In this document: positions 6,141 to 9,752 of the stretch, one piece after another
Position numbering within the stretch: position 1 is the first letter of the stretch
Layout: each line of letters opens with the position of its first letter
Assembly: GCA_905373705.1 (NCBI GenBank)
Contig: CAJPUA010000018.1
Span: 1 to 9,752, forward strand
Direction of reading: 5' to 3'
Origin: an uncultured Schwartzia sp.
GTDB lineage: Bacteria; Bacillota; Negativicutes; Selenomonadales; Selenomonadaceae
Length of the DNA: 9,752 nucleotides
Translations under genes and position numbers: made by a program
Notes under the pieces: model-generated
Databases searched by the model: none
What the model was told of the DNA's origin: nothing
What the model saw: the letters and a program-made list of their open reading frames with translations, nothing else

Positions 6141-6145
6141 TTTTC

Positions 6146-7480
6146 GTGGACATTACCGGCCTTATCCCTTTCTTACTCCCGCTGATTCAGCTGAGCGGCG
6201 CCTATCTTCGCTATCTCCCCTTTTCTTCCCAGCTTTCCGCCGCGCGCCGTAAGCTTCTTCTCCAGCGTCTCCTGCTTTGGGCGGCGATCGATCTCATTCT
6301 CAGAATCTTAATTTTTCACTTTGCGGGGCTGTCTATCCTCACTTACAAAATAACCTTGCTCTTCGCTTGGCTCCCTTACTTCCTCATCAGCCTGACCGTA
6401 ATCCACCGCCAATTGCCGCAGCAAATCTTCGCTGGCGGTATGCAGGGAATATGGTCGCTGCTTCTCCATACGATGGGAAACTCCGCCATGTGGCTTTTCT
6501 TCATTCCAAGCGCCGGTCCCCAGATTATCGCCTGGCAGGCGGTCTTTTTCCTCCTCGCCTTCCTCCTCACACTGCCGCTGGCGCGGCGTATCTTCCGCAA
6601 CCTCATGCCTTCACAGCGGCTCATTAACGATCTGCCTTTCGGTTATTATATCGCTTTTCTTCCCCTCTCCATCTGCTTTTCTTCTCTCTCCATGTTCATC
6701 ACCAATACCTTTCCTTCCTTGAAAAATTCACCTTCCCGCTTTTTCTTATTTCTGACCTTCTTCCTGCTCTACCGTTATATCGTGCTGGAGCGGGAAACTC
6801 AAATAGAACAGACCCGACAGGCGAATAATAATAAGCTGATGGGGCAGCAGCTCTTCTTCCTTCATAATTATACGCTCTTGATGCAGGACAGCCAACAGCA
6901 TCTGAGCGTATTGCGCCATGATATGCGGCACAACATTCGGCTGCTGTACGCGCTGATTGAAGAAAACAAGAAAACCGAAGCGCAAAATCTCTTGATGACG
7001 CTTGACGAAACTTTAAAAAAGACAGCTATTCGCCCTTTCTGCCAAAATCCCATTCTCAACGCGGCGCTTTCCATCTATATCAACAAGGCGAACAGCCTGC
7101 ACATTCCCGTCACCGTCAACGTCAACCTTCCATCTCATCTGCCGGGCTACGAAAACGATTTTGCCATCGTCCTCTCCAATCTCATCGAAAACGCCGTCAT
7201 TGCCAGCTTAAAACAGGCGCCAGATCGCCGAAATATTTGTCTTTCCCTCCAATACCACAACCAGCAAGTCGTCCTCTCTCTCAAAAACCGTTACGACGCG
7301 CCGCTGCACGTCGATGAAAATGGCTTTCCGCAAGCTGCGGCCAAAGGGCACGGTATCGGCATGGTATCGCTGAAGGAATTTGCCAGCCGCCACCGCGCTT
7401 ACATTGAATACGAACAAAAAGACGGCTGGGTCACCTGCCTCATCTACTGGTCAATGGCCCCCCTTGCAAAGGCAAAGTAA
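6146..7480 (+). CDS. Membrane sensor histidine kinase, GHKL (AgrC-like) type
   Basis: Predicted 444-residue sensor kinase that autophosphorylates and signals to a response regulator. The start is the GTG at 6146. The N-terminal 215 residues contain six or seven hydrophobic spans (about 3-24, 42-62, 65-86, 97-121, 127-146, 163-186 and 198-214), with no large extracytoplasmic domain, as in AgrC-like peptide sensors. A linker follows (about 215-245), then the phosphoacceptor box LRHDMRHN with His258. The GHKL ATPase has N-box SNLIENAV (about 344-351) and G-box KGHGIGMVSL (about 400-409). It is monocistronic, with a bidirectional terminator right after the stop. No peptide precursor gene is seen nearby, so the signal is unknown. 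The LytTR regulator at 8855-9577 is the natural partner by family, but it is on the other strand and not in the same transcript. Confidence 0.9.
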   Translation: MDITGLIPFLLPLIQLSGAYLRYLPFSSQLSAARRKLLLQRLLLWAAIDLILRILIFHFAGLSILTYKITLLFAWLPYFLISLTVIHRQLPQQIFAGGMQGIWSLLLHTMGNSAMWLFFIPSAGPQIIAWQAVFFLLAFLLTLPLARRIFRNLMPSQRLINDLPFGYYIAFLPLSICFSSLSMFITNTFPSLKNSPSRFFLFLTFFLLYRYIVLERETQIEQTRQANNNKLMGQQLFFLHNYTLLMQDSQQHLSVLRHDMRHNIRLLYALIEENKKTEAQNLLMTLDETLKKTAIRPFCQNPILNAALSIYINKANSLHIPVTVNVNLPSHLPGYENDFAIVLSNLIENAVIASLKQAPDRRNICLSLQYHNQQVVLSLKNRYDAPLHVDENGFPQAAAKGHGIGMVSLKEFASRHRAYIEYEQKDGWVTCLIYWSMAPLAKAK

Positions 7481-7489
7481 ATCCAAAAA

Positions 7490-7530
7490 GGGCTGTCGTA
7501 CACAACAATTGTACGACAGCCCCAATTTTT
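7490..7530. terminator. Bidirectional terminator between convergent genes
   Basis: A perfect 12-bp stem, GGGCTGTCGTAC (7490-7501) with GTACGACAGCCC (7511-7522) and a 9-nt loop. On the plus strand it is followed by CAATTTTT; on the minus strand by TTTTT (7489-7485). It serves the kinase gene (stop at 7480) and the convergent pseudo-GGDEF gene, whose stop codon (7529-7531) overlaps the plus-strand T tract. Confidence 0.93.
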
Positions 7531-8635
7531 ATGTAATCAGCCGCTTATCGAGGCGCCGAATGAAATCGCCTGCGGTAATCGTCATTTCCGAATCATAAAC
7601 ATCACAGGCAACCCGCACCTGAAAATCATAGCCGATATCGTCGCGCAGCCCATACTCTTCCGCCGAACGCTCGATGCGCCGCACGATCTGCGTGATTTCA
7701 TCTGAATCGCGCACATCTTCACGCAATATAGCGAACGCATAGTCTCCATAACAGCCGATAACATCCTTCCTATTGCCGCTCTGCCGCAGAATAGTAACCA
7801 GCGCCTGCTTCGCTTCCCGCACGGTTTCGGCGCCAAAAAGACGCAGCAGCGCAGGAGCGCTCTCTAGCCGGACGATGAACACCGCCAGCATCGTCCCCGG
7901 CAAAATATCGCGAACCGCCCGTCGGATTGCGATTTCAATGTTCTTACGCTTAATGGCCTGCGTTTCCGGATCGTAACCGATCATCCGGCTCTGAACGTTA
8001 ATAAAAACACTAAGCAGAGAAAACGCCACGCCCTCCGCCTCAAAAGAGCTATAGCGCCCGAGCAGCAAAACAAAACCGCCCAGAATGGCCGGAATGGGAA
8101 AAAAGAGGAGCGCCGCCAAATTATGCTGCAGCAGGTGTCGGCGATACGCGATCAGATACCCGTAAACCCCCAGCAAAGATCCGATGAGCAAGGAAAAATG
8201 GAGCAGGAAAAACGGCCCGCGGGCATAAGCGGCGGTTTCCATGTCCAACTGATAATACCACCCCGTCCACAGGGAGAGCAGCGACAACGCAACGTCAAGA
8301 AGGCAGACGCCTCGGATCACCCGCAAATATTTAGGAGCGCCCGGCGGCAGCTCCGCCAACTGCAAAATCAGCCAATTCGCCGCTTCCCAGATCAACCCCG
8401 GATACAGAAGATACAGGAAAATCATCGCCCCAGACGAGATATGCGGCGATACCCACGCCAAATGACGCGTTCCCAGATACTCCGCAGCTAAGAGCAGCAT
8501 CGTCCAGATCAGCATCCGGCGCAGATGGCGCTCTGCTTTGGCATAGACGTCCATGTTGATTTGCAGGATGACAAACAGCATCAGCATGATGCAGAACGCG
8601 TAAACATTGACATCCAATACGACGGCAGTCAGCAT
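7529..8635 (-). CDS. 7-TM membrane protein with degenerate GGDEF domain
   Basis: A 368-residue protein with start ATG at 8635 (GGGGAG about 10 nt upstream); a longer frame from 8698 would cross the promoter and is not used. About seven hydrophobic spans lie at roughly 5-26, 42-57, 70-91, 107-126, 141-163, 173-193 and 200-216, the layout of a family of Firmicutes 7-TM GGDEF proteins. The C-terminal part (about 219-368) keeps GGDEF-like landmarks: GYDPETQAIKRKN at the start, a helical middle, and CYGDYAFAIL where RYGGDEFAIL is expected. The signature GGDEF is thus GDYAF (297-301). The upstream metal-binding Asp of the DxD/DIDxFK region is also not recognisable (IVRLESAPALL). Diguanylate cyclase activity is therefore unlikely; a sensing or scaffold role is more likely. 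It sits 219 nt downstream of the LytTR gene on the same strand, with a promoter of its own. Confidence 0.82.
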   Translation of the reverse strand: MLTAVVLDVNVYAFCIMLMLFVILQINMDVYAKAERHLRRMLIWTMLLLAAEYLGTRHLAWVSPHISSGAMIFLYLLYPGLIWEAANWLILQLAELPPGAPKYLRVIRGVCLLDVALSLLSLWTGWYYQLDMETAAYARGPFFLLHFSLLIGSLLGVYGYLIAYRRHLLQHNLAALLFFPIPAILGGFVLLLGRYSSFEAEGVAFSLLSVFINVQSRMIGYDPETQAIKRKNIEIAIRRAVRDILPGTMLAVFIVRLESAPALLRLFGAETVREAKQALVTILRQSGNRKDVIGCYGDYAFAILREDVRDSDEITQIVRRIERSAEEYGLRDDIGYDFQVRVACDVYDSEMTITAGDFIRRLDKRLIT

Positions 8636-8668
8636 GCATTTTCTTCTCCCCGAATAAATTCTACCGTC

Positions 8669-8698
8669 AGTATAGCATAGAATGCGCCGCACGAACAA
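8669..8698 (-). promoter_or_regulatory. Candidate promoter of the pseudo-GGDEF gene
   Basis: Read on the minus strand, -35 TTGTTC (8698-8693), an 18-nt spacer and -10 TATACT (8674-8669) would start transcription near 8662, about 27 nt before the ATG. The -10 is good and the -35 weak. Confidence 0.5.
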
Positions 8699-8854
8699 GG
8701 AAGCTCCGTCCCCTTGACATGAACAGGCAAATACGAGCCGCCTTAAATAACGTTTGTTAATGGCTGCCGATTGTATCGACGCTTAAATCTCGTCAACCGC
8801 ATGATTTCGCCGGCGTCCTCCCTATCCGCCGGAGGAGACTGCGCCGATAGCGTC
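8699..8854 (-). other. Intergenic stretch between the LytTR and pseudo-GGDEF genes
   Basis: No gene is seen. Read on the minus strand, a CCGGCG/CGCCGG inverted repeat with an 11-nt loop (about 8830-8808) lies 25 nt after the regulator stop. It lacks a T tract, so I do not call it a terminator. Read-through from the regulator gene into the pseudo-GGDEF gene is possible. Confidence 0.4.
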
Positions 8855-9577
8855 TTATTCCGCGGATTTCGTCTTTTGTGCCAATAGATACTCCATATAT
8901 TTGTGACGCACCTCGGTACGGCCATTTTTGCGGAGCGGAATGACCTCGCCAGTAGACAGGTGAACACCATCCGCCTCGAGCGCCTGGATAAAATCCATAT
9001 TAACTGCGTAACTTCGGTGCGGACGCAGGAAGAAATGTTCCGGCAGTTTTTCCATCAGCTTCTCAATCCCCGAATAGACCTTCAATTCCCGCTGTGTGCA
9101 GTGAATCATACAGACTTTCATATAGACCTCAATATAGCGAATCGTCGAAACCGGCACCGCCGTCATGACCCGGTCACTCATTACCTCAATAACCGGCGTT
9201 TCTTCAGGAAGCGGATCTTGCAGACGGCGGAATACCTCCCTGACGTCTTCCGGCGCGATCGGTTTTATTAAATAGTGAAGCGCCCTGACAGAAAAACCGT
9301 CCAGCGCGAAATCCGGACTCATAGTAACGAAGACGATGGCGGCCTCTTGATCGCTTTCGCGAATCTTCCTCGCGATATCCATGCCCATCTCCGCGCCGAC
9401 GTAATTGTCGAGGAAAATAATCTGATACGCGCCCGGCTGAAAGGCGGCGCGAAACGCTTCGCCGGAGAAAAAGCAATCCAGCTGATAACGCTTTCCCTGC
9501 TGTTCGCCGTAATCCGAAATCATTCTGCTCAGATGCTGCATATCCATCGGTTCATCTTCACAGATTGCAATACGCAT
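8855..9577 (-). CDS. LytTR-family response regulator (REC + LytTR DNA-binding domain)
   Basis: A 240-residue cytoplasmic transcription regulator of the AgrA/LytR type. The receiver domain (about 1-120) has acidic residues E7-D8-E9, phosphoacceptor D57 in IIFLDNY, T85 (FVTMS) and K105 (YLIKPI), so it should be phosphorylatable. The LytTR domain (about 132-232) shows the typical FLRPHRSYAVNMDFI core and PLRKNGR near its end. The start is ATG at 9577 with GGAGGAG 5 nt upstream. It follows the stop of a truncated upstream gene by 25 nt, so the two are probably cotranscribed. Its best kinase candidate in the window is the GHKL kinase at 6146-7480. Targets are unknown; I found no convincing paired LytTR sites. 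Confidence 0.92.
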   Translation of the reverse strand: MRIAICEDEPMDMQHLSRMISDYGEQQGKRYQLDCFFSGEAFRAAFQPGAYQIIFLDNYVGAEMGMDIARKIRESDQEAAIVFVTMSPDFALDGFSVRALHYLIKPIAPEDVREVFRRLQDPLPEETPVIEVMSDRVMTAVPVSTIRYIEVYMKVCMIHCTQRELKVYSGIEKLMEKLPEHFFLRPHRSYAVNMDFIQALEADGVHLSTGEVIPLRKNGRTEVRHKYMEYLLAQKTKSAE

Positions 9578-9602
9578 ATTTTCTCCTCCCCGCTCTTTCT
9601 GC

Positions 9603-9752
9603 TCAGCGCGTTAATTGATCGGCGATGCTGCCGCCCGTGGTCGGGGTATCGAAGCGCTCGGCGTCGCCGCTCTCTGCATCTCCTGTAGTAAGTGAGTCGG
9701 CGATGCCGCCGCTCGTCGGCGCGGCGCTAAAAGGCGCGCTGTCGCTGTCGCC
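9603..9752 (-). CDS. C-terminal tail of an unidentified low-complexity protein (partial, N-terminus off window)
   Basis: An open frame enters from the right edge and ends at a TGA (9605-9603), giving 49 visible residues. They are rich in Gly, Asp, Ser, Thr and Ala, strongly hydrophilic, with no Cys, Trp or Tyr. They contain an imperfect internal repeat (PTSGGIADSLT and, about 26 residues later, PTTGGSIADQLT), mirrored at the DNA level. The 25-nt gap to the LytTR start, with a ribosome site in it, suggests an operon. The sequence is not the C-terminus of a GHKL kinase. I do not recognise the family; a disordered or repetitive tail is all that can be described. Confidence 0.6.
   Translation of the reverse strand, partial: GDSDSAPFSAAPTSGGIADSLTTGDAESGDAERFDTPTTGGSIADQLTR
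9619..9719. repeat. Imperfect direct DNA repeat inside the truncated right-edge gene
   Basis: TCGGCGATGCTGCCGCCCGT (from 9619) recurs as TCGGCGATGCCGCCGCTCGT (from 9697), a 78-nt period that keeps the reading frame (26 codons). After this the copies differ by 3 nt before a shared CGG. It may be the end of a longer repeat array beyond the edge. Confidence 0.6.

Larger units (their letters stand above)
5866..6145 (+). other. Gene-free region and leader ahead of the sensor kinase
   Basis: No convincing reading frame with a ribosome site is seen here on either strand. It holds, in order: a plain pyrimidine-rich stretch (5866-5970); an orphan hairpin (5971-5997); a small inverted repeat, TTTCG-G-CC/GG-CGAAA (6002-6019); a -10-like TATAAT (6020-6025); and about 110 nt of likely leader. 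The leader contains a 7-nt inverted repeat TTAATAT/ATATTAA (6094-6100 and 6120-6126) just before the ribosome site. I recognise no known riboswitch. Confidence 0.6.

Noticed and set aside
8636..8698. Longer start for the pseudo-GGDEF protein at 8698
   Set aside because: The extension crosses the candidate -10 and its residues are not hydrophobic or conserved-looking. The ATG at 8635 has a ribosome site and begins the first membrane span.
8749..8757. AACGTTTGT, a match to one LytTR half-site upstream of the pseudo-GGDEF gene
   Set aside because: LytTR regulators bind paired repeats about two helical turns (roughly 20 nt) apart. No second copy is found at that spacing, so a single 9-mer may be chance.
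1..9752. CRISPR array, insertion sequence, toxin-antitoxin or defence genes
   Set aside because: No regularly spaced repeats, transposase or nuclease-type frames, or paired small toxin genes were seen on either strand.

Overview
The window looks like a chromosomal piece of an anaerobic, Gram-negative-type Firmicute, most likely a member of the Negativicutes (Selenomonas/Megasphaera-like). This assignment is inference. It rests on a Tat-exported, quinone-linked uptake [NiFe] hydrogenase next to a GHKL sensor kinase and a LytTR response regulator (a Firmicutes-style pair), strong AGGAGG-type ribosome binding sites and a tRNA gene with encoded CCA. No species can be named from the sequence alone.

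Left part (1-5481, all on the minus strand): a compact group 1 [NiFe]-hydrogenase operon read in the order hyaA (Tat signal, FeS small subunit), hyaB (NiFe large subunit), hyaC (di-heme cytochrome b), a small HMA-like protein beginning MCxECGCG, hypA, hypB and hyaD (maturation endopeptidase, cut off by the left edge). Structural genes come first and nickel insertion/processing genes last. Most junctions are overlapping or nearly so. The one large gap (1385-1480) carries a terminator-like hairpin that may lower expression of the maturation genes. The product should oxidise H2 on the outer face of the cytoplasmic membrane and pass electrons through hemes to menaquinone, for example for fumarate respiration. 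The small subunit has Gly at both positions where O2-tolerant enzymes have extra cysteines, so a standard O2-sensitive enzyme is predicted. HypC, HypD, HypE and HypF are not in the window.

Middle (5482-6145): an AT-rich upstream region for the hydrogenase operon, then a free-standing tRNA-Ala(CGC) gene on the plus strand with its own sigma70 promoter and terminator. A second, orphan hairpin and an untranslated leader lie ahead of the next gene.

Right part (6146-9752): a plus-strand multi-membrane-span GHKL histidine kinase converges through a bidirectional terminator on a minus-strand 7-TM protein with a degenerate GGDEF domain. Beyond that lies a LytTR response regulator, also on the minus strand. 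Just upstream of the regulator is the tail of an unidentified protein with imperfect repeats, cut by the right edge. Kinase and regulator are plausible partners but sit on opposite strands around the pseudo-GGDEF gene.

The most interesting item is the small MCxECGCG/HMA-like protein: the neighbouring HypB lacks the N-terminal Cys nickel site that E. coli HypB carries, and a nearly identical motif sits at the N-terminus of this separate protein.
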